From Rhodanobacter sp. (GTDB lineage Bacteria; Pseudomonadota; Gammaproteobacteria; Xanthomonadales; Rhodanobacteraceae), in assembly GCA_004298045.1 (NCBI GenBank), contig SCRM01000021.1, positions 124,001 to 188,000 on the forward strand: a stretch of DNA of 64,000 nt, given 5' to 3'. The first letter of the stretch is position 1, and each line of letters opens with the position of its first letter. Below are positions 20,718-29,850 of this stretch, in pieces. A program made the position numbers and the translations under genes. The notes under the pieces are model-generated. The model searched no databases and was not told the DNA's origin. It saw only the letters and a program-made list of their open reading frames with translations.

Positions 20718-21373
20718 TCCACCATTGGCGCGACGTGGCGGAAGCAGTCAACCAGCCATGGCAGGAGCTCGGCGGAGCAGGCGAACACCTCGTCGAAATC
20801 GGCGCCGGCAACGAACTCCTTGCGTTTCAGATCATCGATCAGCTCGTGCTCGGGCGGAAACCCGCGTGGCGGGCGCTTCAAGGTTTCGCCGCGCAGGGTG
20901 AGATGACTCGTGAACGCCTTGCTGCGCGTGGCGCGCTTCCACGCGGTCGGGTTGTCCGCAAGAAACTCGCGGATGTGATGTAACACGTCGGGCTCGGGAT
21001 TCCACAGCCCGCCGCCGGCCCAGCAATGGTCGGGTTCAAGGTTCATGAAAAAGCCGGGGGCGACGATTTCGTGCCGGCGCTCGTGGAAGAATCGCGCACC
21101 TTGCCAGGTCTTGTACGGCATTTTGTTGTGCGAGTAGCGGGTGTCGCGAAAATAACGGTAGAGCGAACCGCCGGCCTTGCGCGGGTCGGCGCGAAAATGC
21201 GGGCTGATTTTCGCCAACGGCTGCTGCAGGTCGGTGATGAGCGCGAGGTAGGGCTCGCGTACATGGCGCTCGTAGTCGTCCTTGTGCGCGGTGAACCATT
21301 CGCGGTTGTTGTGCTTGGCCAGCGTGCGCCAGAAGCGGAACGCGGCCGGGGTGAAATAAGCGTGGTGCGGCAT
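20684..21373 (-). CDS. DUF2461 / TIGR02453 family protein
   Basis: A 229-residue conserved protein of unknown function. Typical family features are FRFWRTLAKHNNREWF at the start, RYFRDTRYSHNKMPYKTW in the middle and a Gly/Pro-rich GGGLWNPEPDVL segment. No signal peptide or membrane segment is visible, so it is probably cytoplasmic. The ATG at 21373 lies 11 bases downstream of the sbcB stop on the same strand, suggesting co-transcription with sbcB. Its end overlaps the convergent symporter gene by 34 bases, so the two transcripts must run into each other. Confidence 0.85.
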   Translation of the reverse strand: MPHHAYFTPAAFRFWRTLAKHNNREWFTAHKDDYERHVREPYLALITDLQQPLAKISPHFRADPRKAGGSLYRYFRDTRYSHNKMPYKTWQGARFFHERRHEIVAPGFFMNLEPDHCWAGGGLWNPEPDVLHHIREFLADNPTAWKRATRSKAFTSHLTLRGETLKRPPRGFPPEHELIDDLKRKEFVAGADFDEVFACSAELLPWLVDCFRHVAPMVDYLCAVQELEF

Positions 21374-21384
21374 GGGGCCTCGGT

Positions 21385-22818
21385 TCAAAGGGTGTCGTGC
21401 AGCGTTTCGCCCCACGCCTGCAACTGGTCGAGGATGGCCAGTTTGTCGGCGCGCACGGGGTCGGCGCGCAGCGCGGCGAGGGTGGCAAAGTAATCGTCGA
21501 AAGTGAGCGTGGTGAGCGGCGTGGCGCGGGTGAGGCGGTTGCGGCGGAATGTCTTCCAGCGTGCGTCGTCCGTGGCGTTGAGCGTTTCCGGCCAGTTGCG
21601 CGCACGGTAACGGAACAGCAACTCGGCGTAGCGGTGGTCGCGGAAGGGAAAGACGCGGCTCGCAAGCTCGCTGGGCGGCGTGCTGCGCACGTCGCGCAGC
21701 AGGCGCTTGTCGGCATCGGGCAGGAAGCCGTCGTAGAGCGCAAGCTCGGCATCTGCGGCCGGTGGGATGCTTGCGGCATGGGCGAACACACGGGCAACTT
21801 TCGCGGCCAGACCATCGGTGGCAGCCAGCACATCGCGGTGGGCAAGACAGCGTTCGGGATCGAGTTGCAGTCGCGCAAGGTCGGCGCCTTTCAGCGCCGA
21901 CAGCGGCGCGATCGCCGGTGAGCGGTTGGCGCGCAGCGTGCGCAGCGGCACGCGCTCGATGTCTTCGGGCAGGTCGGCACGCGCGGTGAACACGCGGTCG
22001 GCAATGTCGTCTTCGTCCAGATCGAGCCACGCGCGTGGGTCGCTGGCAAGATCGCACACGATGATTTCGCCGGGGCGTGCGGGATGCATCGCGATCGGCG
22101 CGATCAACGTCAGGCAATGGCGGGATGCCGGGTAGCGCGAGGAAACGTGCACCAGCGGCGTCATCTGCGCCACGTCGATCAGCCCGAACACGCGCTGCTT
22201 GCGGCGCAGCGCGTAATGCCAATCCCACAGCCTTGGCTGGCGTGTGCGCAGCAGGCGCGCCAGGTCGATCAAGGCGTGCACGTCGGAGAGCGCGTCGTGC
22301 GCGTGCTCTTGTTGCAGGTGGTTGGCGCGCGCCAGATGCTCGAGCTTGAAGCTTGGGCTGCCATCGTCGCGCAGCGGCCAATGGATGCCTTCCGGGCGCA
22401 GCGCCTCGCACATGCGCACCAGGTCGATCAGATCCCAGCGCGAGTTGCCGTTTTCCCACTCGCGCCCGTAGGGCTCGAAAAAGTTGCGGTACAGCAACTG
22501 GCGCGTCACCTCGTCGTCGAAACGCAGCGAGTTGTAGCCGACGCCGCAGGTGCCCGGTTCGGCCAGCGCCGCGTGCACCTGCGCCGCAAAATCGGCTTCG
22601 CATACGCCTTCGCGCGCGGCCTGCTGCGGGGTGATGCCGGTAATGAGGCAGGCTTCCGGCTGCGGCAGGCAGTCCCGCGGTGGCTGCGCGAACACCATCA
22701 CCGGGTTGCCGACCATTTCCAGCTCGGTGGTGGTGCGGATACCGGCAAACTGCACCGGGCGGTCGCGCCGCGGGTCGGCACCGAAGGTTTCGTAATCGTG
22801 CCAGAAGAAGGTTTGCAT
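21385..22818 (-). CDS. sbcB: Exodeoxyribonuclease I
   Basis: A 477-residue single-strand 3'-to-5' exonuclease involved in mismatch repair and recombination. The DEDDh nuclease core is seen in [13 protein letters not shown] (first Asp and Glu), the [14 protein letters not shown] segment and [17 protein letters not shown] (His and last Asp). The SH3-like and C-terminal helical domains follow, with the typical [15 protein letters not shown] near the end. The length matches Escherichia coli ExoI (475). It diverges from orn, another DEDDh exonuclease, across a 54-base gap. Confidence 0.95.
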   Translation of the reverse strand: MQTFFWHDYETFGADPRRDRPVQFAGIRTTTELEMVGNPVMVFAQPPRDCLPQPEACLITGITPQQAAREGVCEADFAAQVHAALAEPGTCGVGYNSLRFDDEVTRQLLYRNFFEPYGREWENGNSRWDLIDLVRMCEALRPEGIHWPLRDDGSPSFKLEHLARANHLQQEHAHDALSDVHALIDLARLLRTRQPRLWDWHYALRRKQRVFGLIDVAQMTPLVHVSSRYPASRHCLTLIAPIAMHPARPGEIIVCDLASDPRAWLDLDEDDIADRVFTARADLPEDIERVPLRTLRANRSPAIAPLSALKGADLARLQLDPERCLAHRDVLAATDGLAAKVARVFAHAASIPPAADAELALYDGFLPDADKRLLRDVRSTPPSELASRVFPFRDHRYAELLFRYRARNWPETLNATDDARWKTFRRNRLTRATPLTTLTFDDYFATLAALRADPVRADKLAILDQLQAWGETLHDTL

Positions 22819-22851
22819 CGGGCGATGATCGCATGCGGGGCTGGTAAACTG

Positions 22852-22869
22852 CGCTCCTCACAAGGAGCG
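22852..22869 (+). promoter_or_regulatory. Small hairpin covering the orn ribosome binding site
   Basis: CGCTCCT at 22852-22858 pairs perfectly with AGGAGCG at 22863-22869 across a 4-base loop. The second arm contains the AGGAG ribosome site, which is 5 bases from the orn ATG at 22873. If the transcript includes both arms, this would lower orn translation. Confidence 0.4.
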
Positions 22870-22872
22870 ATC

Positions 22873-23439
22873 ATGAGCCAAGCGAACGATGAGAACTTGA
22901 TCTGGATCGATCTGGAAATGACCGGTCTCGATACGGATCGCGACTCGATCCTGGAGATCGCCACCATCGTCACCGACAAGGAACTCACGGTGCTGGCCGA
23001 GGGGCCGGTGTTCGCCATCCGCCACACGCTGGACGCGCTGGACGCGATGGACAGCTGGAACCGCAACCAGCACGGCAAATCCGGCTTGTGGGAGCGGGTG
23101 CTGACCGCGTCCGCCGATCATGCCGAGGCCGAGCAGGCGACGCTGGCGTTCCTGCAACAATGGGTGCCGGCCGGCAAGTCGCCGATGTGCGGCAATTCCA
23201 TTTGCCAGGATCGCCGGTTCCTGCATCGCCAGATGCCGCGTCTCGAACACTTTTTCCATTACCGCAACCTGGATGTCTCCACGCTCAAGGAGTTGGCGAA
23301 GCGCTGGGTGCCGGAGATCGCCAAGGGCTTCGGCAAAGAGGCGGCACACACGGCGCTGTCCGATATCCACGACTCGATTTCGGAGCTGCGCTACTACCGG
23401 CGCTTCATGGGCGCGCTGGGCGGGCAGGATCACGCATGA
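22873..23439 (+). CDS. orn: Oligoribonuclease
   Basis: Essential DEDDh exoribonuclease that degrades RNA fragments of 2-5 nucleotides and clears pGpG from cyclic-di-GMP breakdown. The 188-residue length is standard. Motifs seen are [21 protein letters not shown] (ExoI, split here by its neighbours), [15 protein letters not shown] (ExoII) and [18 protein letters not shown] (ExoIII with catalytic His and Asp). The ATG at 22873 is preceded by AAGGAG, part of a small hairpin. The stop overlaps the folP start (ATGA), so the two genes are translationally coupled. Confidence 0.96.
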   Translation: MSQANDENLIWIDLEMTGLDTDRDSILEIATIVTDKELTVLAEGPVFAIRHTLDALDAMDSWNRNQHGKSGLWERVLTASADHAEAEQATLAFLQQWVPAGKSPMCGNSICQDRRFLHRQMPRLEHFFHYRNLDVSTLKELAKRWVPEIAKGFGKEAAHTALSDIHDSISELRYYRRFMGALGGQDHA

Positions 23440-24350
23440 ACACGCTCGATGCCATGTTGGCGCCAACCTTGGATTGCGCCGGCCGCGTGCTGGTGTTCGA
23501 CCGCCCGCGCATTGCCGGCATCGTCAACGTCACGCCCGATTCGTTTTCCGACGGCGGGTTGTATGCGGATACCGCGCACGCGGTCGAGCATGGTCTGCAG
23601 CTGGCCGCCGAAGGCGCCGACATGCTCGACGTCGGCGGCGAATCCACTCGTCCCGGTGCGGCCGATGTGCCGGTGGAAGAGGAGTTGCGCCGGGTGGTCC
23701 CGGTGATCGAGCAACTCGCGCGGCAAACCACGCTGCCGATTGCCGTCGATACGTACAAACCGGAAGTAATGCGCGCGGCGGTGGCGGCTGGCGCCGGCAT
23801 GGTCAACGACGTGTATGCGCTGCGCCGCGACGGTGCGCTCGATGTGGTGGCGAGCCTTGGCGTGGCGGTGTGCCTGATGCATATGCAGGGCGAACCACGC
23901 GGCATGCAGGCGGCCCCGCATTACGACGACGTCGTCGGCGAGGTGCACCGGTTCCTGGCCGATCGTTTGCTGGCGTGCGAGCTGGCCGGCATCGATCGGC
24001 GCAAGGTCATGCTCGATCCGGGTTTCGGCTTTGGCAAGGATCTCGAACACAACCTGGCCCTGCTGCGTGCGCTGGAACGCTTTGCCGACCTCGGCGGCGG
24101 CGTGTATGTGGGCCTCTCCCGCAAGTCGATGCTGGGCGAACTCACTGGCCGCAAGGTGCCGGTGGAGCGGGTTGCCGCGTCGACTGCGGTGGCGTTGATC
24201 GCAGTGCAGCGTGGCGCACGCCTGGTGCGCGTACACGACGTTGCGGCCACCGTCGACGTACTCGCGGTGTGGCGCAGCGTCCACGCCGGCGATGCGGCGC
24301 CCGTGCGCGATGCACGACCGCCTGCGCCGCGCTGGCCGGACGACGATTGA
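23436..24350 (+). CDS. folP: Dihydropteroate synthase
   Basis: Cytoplasmic TIM-barrel enzyme that joins 4-aminobenzoate to dihydropterin pyrophosphate in folate synthesis, the target of sulfonamides. The 304 residues show all signatures: [14 protein letters not shown] near residue 30, [24 protein letters not shown], a Met-X-Met run at [22 protein letters not shown] and the C-terminal [14 protein letters not shown]. The ATG at 23436 overlaps the orn stop. glmM follows 52 bases later, the conserved folP-glmM order. Confidence 0.97.
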   Translation: MNTLDAMLAPTLDCAGRVLVFDRPRIAGIVNVTPDSFSDGGLYADTAHAVEHGLQLAAEGADMLDVGGESTRPGAADVPVEEELRRVVPVIEQLARQTTLPIAVDTYKPEVMRAAVAAGAGMVNDVYALRRDGALDVVASLGVAVCLMHMQGEPRGMQAAPHYDDVVGEVHRFLADRLLACELAGIDRRKVMLDPGFGFGKDLEHNLALLRALERFADLGGGVYVGLSRKSMLGELTGRKVPVERVAASTAVALIAVQRGARLVRVHDVAATVDVLAVWRSVHAGDAAPVRDARPPAPRWPDDD

Positions 24351-24402
24351 GAGCGGAACAGCACCGCGCGGGGCAGGGCATCCATTCGGGAGACGGCGGC
24401 AC

Positions 24403-25749
24403 ATGGCGCAGCGCAAGTACTTCGGCACCGACGGCATTCGCGGCAGGGTTGGCACCTGGCCGATCAACGCGGAGTTCATGCTGCGCCTCGGGCGCGCTGC
24501 CGGTGCGGTGCTCAAGCGCCAGGGCAGTGCGCGGCGCGGCGTGCTGATCGGCAAGGACACCCGCGTCTCCGGCTACATGTTCGAGGCGGCACTCGAGGCC
24601 GGCCTGGTCTCGGCCGGGGTCGACGTGCGCATGCTCGGACCGATCCCCACGCCGGCGATCGCATTCCTCACGCGCTCGTTGCGCGCGGAGGCCGGCATCG
24701 TCATCAGCGCCTCGCACAACCCGCACTACGACAACGGTATCAAGTTCTTTTCCGCGCAGGGCGAAAAGCTCAGCGACGAAATGGAGGACGCGATCGAAGC
24801 GGAAATCGACGCCGCCTTTCTCACGGTGCCGTCCGAAGAGCTCGGCAAGGCCACCCGCATCGCCGATGCCACCACCCGCTACATCGAATTCTGCAAGGCC
24901 ACCGTGCCGGAGGATTTCAACCTCACCGGCATGAAGATCGTGCTCGATTGCGCCAACGGTGCCACCTACCAGGTGGCACCCAAGGTGTTTGCCGAGCTCG
25001 GCGCCGAGGTGATCGCGCTTGGCAACCAGCCCGACGGCTTCAACATCAACCGCAATATTGGTTCGACCCACCCGGAAACCCTGCAGCGCACGGTGGTCGA
25101 GCAGCACGCCGACCTGGGTGTTGCCTTCGACGGTGACGGTGACCGCGTGCAGCTGGTGGATCGCCACGGCGTGCTCGCCGATGGCGACGATCTGCTTTAC
25201 GTCATCGCCCGGGCATGGAAGGCGCGCGGGTTGCTCAAAGGGCCGGTGGTCGGCACCTTGATGAGCAATTACGGGCTCGAACTCGCGTTGCAGGCACTGG
25301 ATGTTCCGCTGGTGCGCGCCAACGTCGGCGACCGCTATGTGCTGCAACAACTCAAGGAACACCACGGTGTGCTTGGCGGCGAAACCTCGGGCCACATTCT
25401 GTGTCTCGACCGGGTCACCACCGGTGACGGCATTTGTTCAGCGCTGGCCGTGCTTGAAGCGCTGGCCGGTGCGGACCTTGCCGAAGTGCGCAAGGGGCTG
25501 CACAAGCTCCCGCAGGTGATGATCAACGTACGCGCCGACGGAGCGCGCGCCTCGCTTACCAACGTGGCCGTGCGCGCCGCCCTGGCTGCCACGGAAACCA
25601 CGCTGCGCGGTCGCGGCCGCGTGGTACTGCGTGCGGCCGGCACCGAGCCACTGGTGCGCGTCACGGTGGAAGGCGCCGATGCCGATGAGGTGCAGCGTTT
25701 GGCGCAAGGCCTTGCCGACGTCGTAAAATCGGCCGCAGAACGCTCGTGA
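24403..25749 (+). CDS. glmM: Phosphoglucosamine mutase
   Basis: Converts glucosamine-6-phosphate to glucosamine-1-phosphate on the way to UDP-GlcNAc, the precursor of peptidoglycan and lipopolysaccharide. The 448-residue length is typical. The phosphoserine is in [12 protein letters not shown] (Ser at about 104), the metal loop is DGDGDR, the sugar-binding loop is GGETSGH and the phosphate-binding loop is [11 protein letters not shown]. The start ATG follows a GGGAG ribosome site. It forms the usual pair with folP. The later members tpiA and secG lie 2.7 kb away behind three inserted genes. Confidence 0.97.
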   Translation: MAQRKYFGTDGIRGRVGTWPINAEFMLRLGRAAGAVLKRQGSARRGVLIGKDTRVSGYMFEAALEAGLVSAGVDVRMLGPIPTPAIAFLTRSLRAEAGIVISASHNPHYDNGIKFFSAQGEKLSDEMEDAIEAEIDAAFLTVPSEELGKATRIADATTRYIEFCKATVPEDFNLTGMKIVLDCANGATYQVAPKVFAELGAEVIALGNQPDGFNINRNIGSTHPETLQRTVVEQHADLGVAFDGDGDRVQLVDRHGVLADGDDLLYVIARAWKARGLLKGPVVGTLMSNYGLELALQALDVPLVRANVGDRYVLQQLKEHHGVLGGETSGHILCLDRVTTGDGICSALAVLEALAGADLAEVRKGLHKLPQVMINVRADGARASLTNVAVRAALAATETTLRGRGRVVLRAAGTEPLVRVTVEGADADEVQRLAQGLADVVKSAAERS

Positions 25750-25858
25750 ACCGGCTGGCGCTGCGCGCCTGATCCGGTCGCCGTGGAGTGGCCCGACATG
25801 ACCCGCCCCTGCGGTGGCGGGGCACCCATCGACCGCAGGTTTACCGGGGCAGCCATCC

Positions 25859-26794
25859 ATGAACAGCGTTCCTACCCTCGATATCCGTCGTTACGAAACT
25901 GACCGTGAGGCGTTCGTCGCCGAACTTGGCGCGGCCTACCGGGAATTCGGGTTCTGCTGCATCCGTGGCCATGGCATTTCCGCGGCATTGATCGACAGCG
26001 CGTACGACGCGTTCCGCCAATTCTTTGCGCTGCCGGCGCAAACCAAAATGAAGTACCACCTGCCCGGTGTCGGCGGTGCGCGCGGCTACACGCCGTTCAA
26101 GGTGGAAACCGCGAAGGACAGTCGCTACCCCGACTTGAAAGAGTTCTGGCATGTCGGTCGCGAGCTGCCGCCCGGCTCGAAGTTTGCTGCCTTGATGCCG
26201 CCGAACCTGTGGCCACTCGAAGTGCCGACATTCCGACCCAGCGCGAGCGCGCTCTATCAGGCGCTGGATGCACTCGGCACGCGCGTGCTGCGCGCTTTGG
26301 CACTGCATATCCATTTGCCCGAGCACTACTTCGACGACAAGACTGACCAGGGCAATTCGATCCTGCGCCCGATCCACTACCCGCCGATCGTCGACGGCGA
26401 CGCACCCAACGTGCGCTCCGGGGCGCACGAGGACATCAACTTCATCACGCTGCTGGTTGGCGCCAGCGCCGCCGGTCTTGAGGTGTTGACGCGCGAAGGC
26501 AAGTGGCTGCCGATCACCACCGAGGGTGATGCCATCGTGGTCAACATTGGCGACATGCTGCAGCGGCTCACCAACCATGTGTACCCGTCCACCACCCACC
26601 GCGTGGTGAACCCGCAAGGCGCGAGCGCGCGCGAGCCGCGTTATTCGGTGCCGTTCTTCCTGCACCCCAATCCCAACGTGGTACTCGACCCGCTGCCCGA
26701 ATGCATTACGCCCGACAACCCGCGCCGCTACGACACCTCGATCACCGCGCATGCGTATCTGCAGCAGCGCCTGCGCGAAATCAAATTGATGTAG
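25859..26794 (+). CDS. 2-oxoglutarate/Fe(II) dioxygenase, isopenicillin N synthase-like
   Basis: A 311-residue oxidoreductase of the plant-type (IPNS/DIOX) dioxygenase superfamily. The N-terminal DIOX_N domain (YREFGFCCIRGHGIS) precedes the jelly-roll core. The iron ligands appear as HEDINFITLL (His-X-Asp) and THRVVNP (distal His), and the cosubstrate-binding Arg-X-Ser is in PRYSVPFF. Bacterial members hydroxylate or oxidise small molecules such as amino acids, nucleobases or herbicides; the substrate here is unknown. It lies 109 bases after glmM and is possibly separately expressed. It is convergent with a second putative dioxygenase, and its stop is followed at once by a repeat arm. Confidence 0.88.
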   Translation: MNSVPTLDIRRYETDREAFVAELGAAYREFGFCCIRGHGISAALIDSAYDAFRQFFALPAQTKMKYHLPGVGGARGYTPFKVETAKDSRYPDLKEFWHVGRELPPGSKFAALMPPNLWPLEVPTFRPSASALYQALDALGTRVLRALALHIHLPEHYFDDKTDQGNSILRPIHYPPIVDGDAPNVRSGAHEDINFITLLVGASAAGLEVLTREGKWLPITTEGDAIVVNIGDMLQRLTNHVYPSTTHRVVNPQGASAREPRYSVPFFLHPNPNVVLDPLPECITPDNPRRYDTSITAHAYLQQRLREIKLM

Positions 26795-26816
26795 GCCGGG
26801 ATTCGGGATTTGCGCG
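26795..26816. repeat. Stop-adjacent repeat, single arm (copy 3)
   Basis: GCCGGGATTCGGGATTT starts at the first base after the TAG stop of the dioxygenase gene and matches the left arm of the other copies. No right arm is visible before the convergent gene end at 26859, so this copy is a remnant. Confidence 0.55.
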
Positions 26817-26858
26817 GTTGTCGTGGGGCGGGCATCGTCCGGACTGGGCGCCTGTTGT

Positions 26859-27533
26859 TCACGCCATCCAGAAAAACACCGCCGTCATGCGTTTGCTCTC
26901 GATCCCGTCGAAACCCGCGTAGGCGTTGGCGCTGTGGATCAGGTTGGCCTTGTACACCAAGAGGCGGTTGAAGCGGTGGGCGACGCGCACGTCGACCGCA
27001 AACGCGTTGGGCTGCACGAAGCGGTTGCCCAGTGCGTCGACGAGGTTGCGGTGCGGCGGCAGCACGATGTTGCCGCCCAACCGGCCATCGCCCAGTCGTT
27101 GACGGAAAAAACTGGTGCCGCAGTTGTCCGATACCTGCGGGTTGAGGTACAGCACGCCGGCGTAGCGGCACAGGTCGAGCGAGTCGGTATGCGGCTTTAC
27201 CGTGCCTTCGACCGCACCCACCACCTGGACGCAGTTGTGGTTGAGTCGCGCGCCGTCTTCCGCAGTGGCGACCCACAGCTTTTTGGCGCCGGTGGCCGCA
27301 CGCACCTTGTCTTCGACGATGGTCAGCTCCGCGGTCGACAAGGCCGGCAGCGCGCGCATGCCAGGCCAAACCTCGGCGGTGGTCGGGTAGCCGTACACCC
27401 AATCCTCGCGCGCGAGGCAGCGTTCGCGTAGTGCCAGCGGCTCGGGCAAGGCGTCGTCGAACACCCAGTAATCGCGCCCGAGGCTTGGCTTGCGATACGG
27501 CAGCGGGCGCATCTGGGTCGGGAACAAACTCAT
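26859..27533 (-). CDS. DUF6445-like protein, putative 2-oxoglutarate/Fe dioxygenase fold
   Basis: A 224-residue protein resembling the DUF6445 family. An iron-binding His-X-Asp is visible in KPHTDSLDLCRYAG (about residue 115), and a distal His in NLIHSANAY (about 200), followed by an Arg (ESKRMTAVFF). This is the pattern of an iron/2-oxoglutarate dioxygenase. It also has VYGYPTTAEVWPGMRALP near the N-terminus and GTSFFRQR after the first metal motif. No signal peptide. It overlaps the upstream SDR gene by four bases (ATGA), so they form a coupled pair. It converges on the IPNS-like gene. The enzymatic role is inferred from motifs; the substrate is unknown. Confidence 0.75.
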   Translation of the reverse strand: MSLFPTQMRPLPYRKPSLGRDYWVFDDALPEPLALRERCLAREDWVYGYPTTAEVWPGMRALPALSTAELTIVEDKVRAATGAKKLWVATAEDGARLNHNCVQVVGAVEGTVKPHTDSLDLCRYAGVLYLNPQVSDNCGTSFFRQRLGDGRLGGNIVLPPHRNLVDALGNRFVQPNAFAVDVRVAHRFNRLLVYKANLIHSANAYAGFDGIESKRMTAVFFWMA

Positions 27534-28351
27534 GGCTGGGCTCCATCGGCGCTGCGGTAACGCTTGGCTTCGCGAGCCGAAAGCCGAAAGGCGAGGCGAT
27601 CAGGTAGTAGCTTGAACACGGTCTTGATGACGCGGTTCACTCGGCCAGACACATGCACCGGGGCGCCGCGTTCGACCGCCGCGATGCCTTCGCGTGCGAC
27701 GGCTTCGGCGGTTTGCCACGCGAAACCCGGCAAGCGGTTCATCACCGTGCGAGTGCCGGTGACGTCGTGGAACTCCGTTCGGGTGAAGCCCGGGCACAGT
27801 GCGCACACGTTGACGCCGTGCCCGCGGTTTTCCAGCGCCAACCCTTCCGAAAACTTGATCAACATCGCCTTGGCCGGCGCGTACAGGGTATGGCCGGCAG
27901 TACCGGGCACGAGGCCGGCGAGCGAGGCGACGTTGACGATGCGCCCGTAACCGCGCTCGCGCATGCCGGGAAGCAGGCGCCACGCGAGCTCGATCGGTGC
28001 CGTCACCAGCACCTGCAGGAACTGCGCGTGGATCGGCCAGGCGTTGGCAATGAAACCGCCCGGCACACCGTAACCGGCGTTGTTGATCAGCCAATCCACG
28101 TGCAAGCCGCGCTCCAGCAACGCTTCGTGCAGGTGTTGCGGCGCAGCGTCCGTGCTCAAATCGACCGGCAGGACAGTGGGCGTACAGCCGTATTGCTGGT
28201 GCAATCGCGCTGCCAGCGCGTGCATCCGGTCGGCGCGGCGCGCGGTCAGCACGAGGTCGTGGCCGCGCGCCGCCAGAGCTTCCGCAAAAGCGGCACCAAT
28301 ACCGGACGAAGCCCCTGTCACCAGGCTCAGTGGATGCTCGGGAATCATCAT
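27530..28351 (-). CDS. Short-chain dehydrogenase/reductase
   Basis: NAD(P)-dependent oxidoreductase of 273 residues, classical SDR type. The cofactor-binding TGASSGIG is at about residue 14, NNAG at about 90, and the catalytic Ser and Tyr-X3-Lys appear as NVASLAG and YAPAKAML. An Arg-rich RRADR after the second strand suggests NADP preference. Two consecutive ATGs (28351 and 28348) follow a GGAG ribosome site; an extension 11 codons upstream is less likely. The C-terminus (RVNRVIKTVFKLLPDRLAFRL) resembles the DltE/YdfG-like group. It is coupled to the DUF6445 gene by ATGA overlap, suggesting one pathway. The substrate is unknown. Confidence 0.88.
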   Translation of the reverse strand: MMIPEHPLSLVTGASSGIGAAFAEALAARGHDLVLTARRADRMHALAARLHQQYGCTPTVLPVDLSTDAAPQHLHEALLERGLHVDWLINNAGYGVPGGFIANAWPIHAQFLQVLVTAPIELAWRLLPGMRERGYGRIVNVASLAGLVPGTAGHTLYAPAKAMLIKFSEGLALENRGHGVNVCALCPGFTRTEFHDVTGTRTVMNRLPGFAWQTAEAVAREGIAAVERGAPVHVSGRVNRVIKTVFKLLPDRLAFRLSAREAKRYRSADGAQP

Positions 28352-28476
28352 TGCTCCATGAGGACCGGTGCCCGGCATTCGCACACTGCAGTGCGGCAGA
28401 CACCGTTGTCAGTTTGCCGCGCATCACGCGCGGCACCTAGAATTTACGCCTTGTTTCGGGGAAACATCGTTGAATC

Positions 28477-29226
28477 ATGCGAAAAAAAATCGTTGCGGCC
28501 AATTGGAAAATGTACGGCAGCAGGGCCATGGCGAAGTCGCTGTGCACGGCGATTGTCGCGGCCAACCCGACGCACTGTGATGTATTGATCTGCCCACCCG
28601 ACCCGTATCTTTCCGACGTGGCCGACCTGTGCGGCGTGGCGGGCGTCGGTGTCGGCGGTCAGAACCTCAGCGAGCATATCGAGCCAGGCGCCTATACCGG
28701 CGAGGTGTCCGCCGCGATGCTGGCCGACTGTGGCGCGCACTGGGTATTGGTAGGTCATTCCGAGCGGCGCCATTACCACGCCGAAAGCAATGAGCTCGTT
28801 GCCCGCAAGTTTGCCGCAGCGCTGGCCGGGGGGCTCACGCCGGTGCTGTGCGTCGGCGAAAAACTCGCGCAACGCCAGGCGGGTGAAACCGATGCGGTCA
28901 TTGCCGACCAGGTGGGCGCGGTGCTGGACATCTGCGGCATCGGCGCGTTCGAGGCCGGCATGATCGCTTACGAGCCAGTGTGGGCCATCGGCACCGGGCA
29001 TGCCGCCACACCGCAACAAGTGCAGCACGTCCACGCCTTCATCCGTAGCCAACTCGAAAAAGAAGATGCTAGAATTGCCCGTCTGACCCGGCTGCTTTAC
29101 GGCGGCAGCGTCAAGGCGGCCAATGCCGCCGAATTGTTTGCACAACCGGACGTGGATGGCGGGCTCATCGGTGGGGCCTCGTTGGTCGCCTCCGACTTCC
29201 TTGAAATCTGCGCAGCGGCCCGCTAG
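28477..29226 (+). CDS. tpiA: Triose-phosphate isomerase
   Basis: Glycolytic enzyme interconverting dihydroxyacetone phosphate and glyceraldehyde-3-phosphate, 249 residues. Catalytic residues are present: Asn and Lys in AANWKM, His in VGHSERR and Glu in AYEPVWAIGTG. The phosphate loops GGSVKAANA and GGLIGGASL complete the barrel. The upstream 125-base gap holds a TAGAAT that could be a -10 element and, just before it, an 8-base-pair palindrome (28415-28435). secG follows after 23 bases and the tRNA-Leu gene after that, the usual proteobacterial order. Confidence 0.97.
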   Translation: MRKKIVAANWKMYGSRAMAKSLCTAIVAANPTHCDVLICPPDPYLSDVADLCGVAGVGVGGQNLSEHIEPGAYTGEVSAAMLADCGAHWVLVGHSERRHYHAESNELVARKFAAALAGGLTPVLCVGEKLAQRQAGETDAVIADQVGAVLDICGIGAFEAGMIAYEPVWAIGTGHAATPQQVQHVHAFIRSQLEKEDARIARLTRLLYGGSVKAANAAELFAQPDVDGGLIGGASLVASDFLEICAAAR

Positions 29227-29249
29227 GCGTCACAGGCTCAATCACTGTC

Positions 29250-29699
29250 ATGTTTGTCATTTTCAGCGTGTTTTACATCCTGGTTGGCGCGGCCATGACC
29301 GTGTTGATCCTGCTGCAAAACGGTGAAGGTGCGAACGCCGGCTCCGGCTTCGGTGGCGGTGCTTCGGCCACAGTGTTCGGTGCCCGCGGCTCGGCCAATT
29401 TCCTGACCCGGGCCACCGGAGTGCTCGGCGCCATCTTCTTCGCGCTCAGCCTTGGCATGGGCATGTACCTGCACAGCCACGGCGCACAGCAAAATGCCAA
29501 CGCCAGTCTTGGCGTCATGGCCGGTGTCGGGCAAACCCAGAAGGCGCCCGTCAAGCCGGTGCCAAAGCCGGCCGCACCAGCCAACCCGGAAGTTCCGGCG
29601 GCAACCCCGGCCAGCAATACGGCAATACCCGCGGCGCCAGCAACCAACCAGCAACAATCCGGCGTGCCGGCAGCCCCGGCCCCGCAGAAGCAGCACTGA
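29250..29699 (+). CDS. secG: Preprotein translocase subunit SecG
   Basis: Small inner-membrane subunit of the SecYEG translocon. The 149 residues begin with two helices (residues about 3-25 and 53-75) linked by the conserved loop LLQNGEGANAGSGFGGG and ATVFGARGSANFLTR. The C-terminal half is a Pro/Ala-rich tail, longer than in Escherichia coli SecG (110 residues) but common in Xanthomonadales. It is coupled by position to tpiA upstream and to the tRNA-Leu gene 8 bases downstream, so the tRNA may be processed from the secG transcript. Confidence 0.95.
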   Translation: MFVIFSVFYILVGAAMTVLILLQNGEGANAGSGFGGGASATVFGARGSANFLTRATGVLGAIFFALSLGMGMYLHSHGAQQNANASLGVMAGVGQTQKAPVKPVPKPAAPANPEVPAATPASNTAIPAAPATNQQQSGVPAAPAPQKQH

Positions 29700-29707
29700 T
29701 CAGACAA

Positions 29708-29792
29708 GCCCAGGTGGCGGAATTGGTAGACGCACTACCTTGAGGTGGTAGCGCCGAGAGGCGTGGGGGTTCGAGTCCCCCCTTGGGCACCA
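29708..29792 (+). tRNA. tRNA-Leu, anticodon GAG
   Basis: An 85-base cloverleaf including the encoded CCA. The acceptor stem is GCCCAGG with CTTGGGC, followed by discriminator A and CCA. The anticodon stem CTACC/GGTAG flanks the loop TTGAGGT, giving anticodon GAG at 29742-29744 (leucine CUC and CUU codons). The extended variable arm typical of class II tRNA-Leu and the T-loop TTCGAGT are present. It lies 8 bases after secG. Confidence 0.97.
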
Positions 29793-29825
29793 TTTGAGCA
29801 TCACGCAATACCCCGCGATACCCCT

Positions 29826-29850
29826 AAAGCCCCGATTCTTGGGGCTTTTC
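29826..29850 (+). terminator. Rho-independent terminator after tRNA-Leu
   Basis: AAAGCCCC at 29826-29833 pairs with GGGGCTTT at 29841-29848, followed by more T. It lies 34 bases past the tRNA end and should stop the tpiA-secG-tRNA transcript. Confidence 0.85.

Noticed and set aside
28406-28443. TTGTCA ... TAGAAT as a tpiA promoter
   Set aside because: The spacing is 26 bases, too long for a standard promoter; the 8-bp palindrome between them was noted but no operator could be supported.
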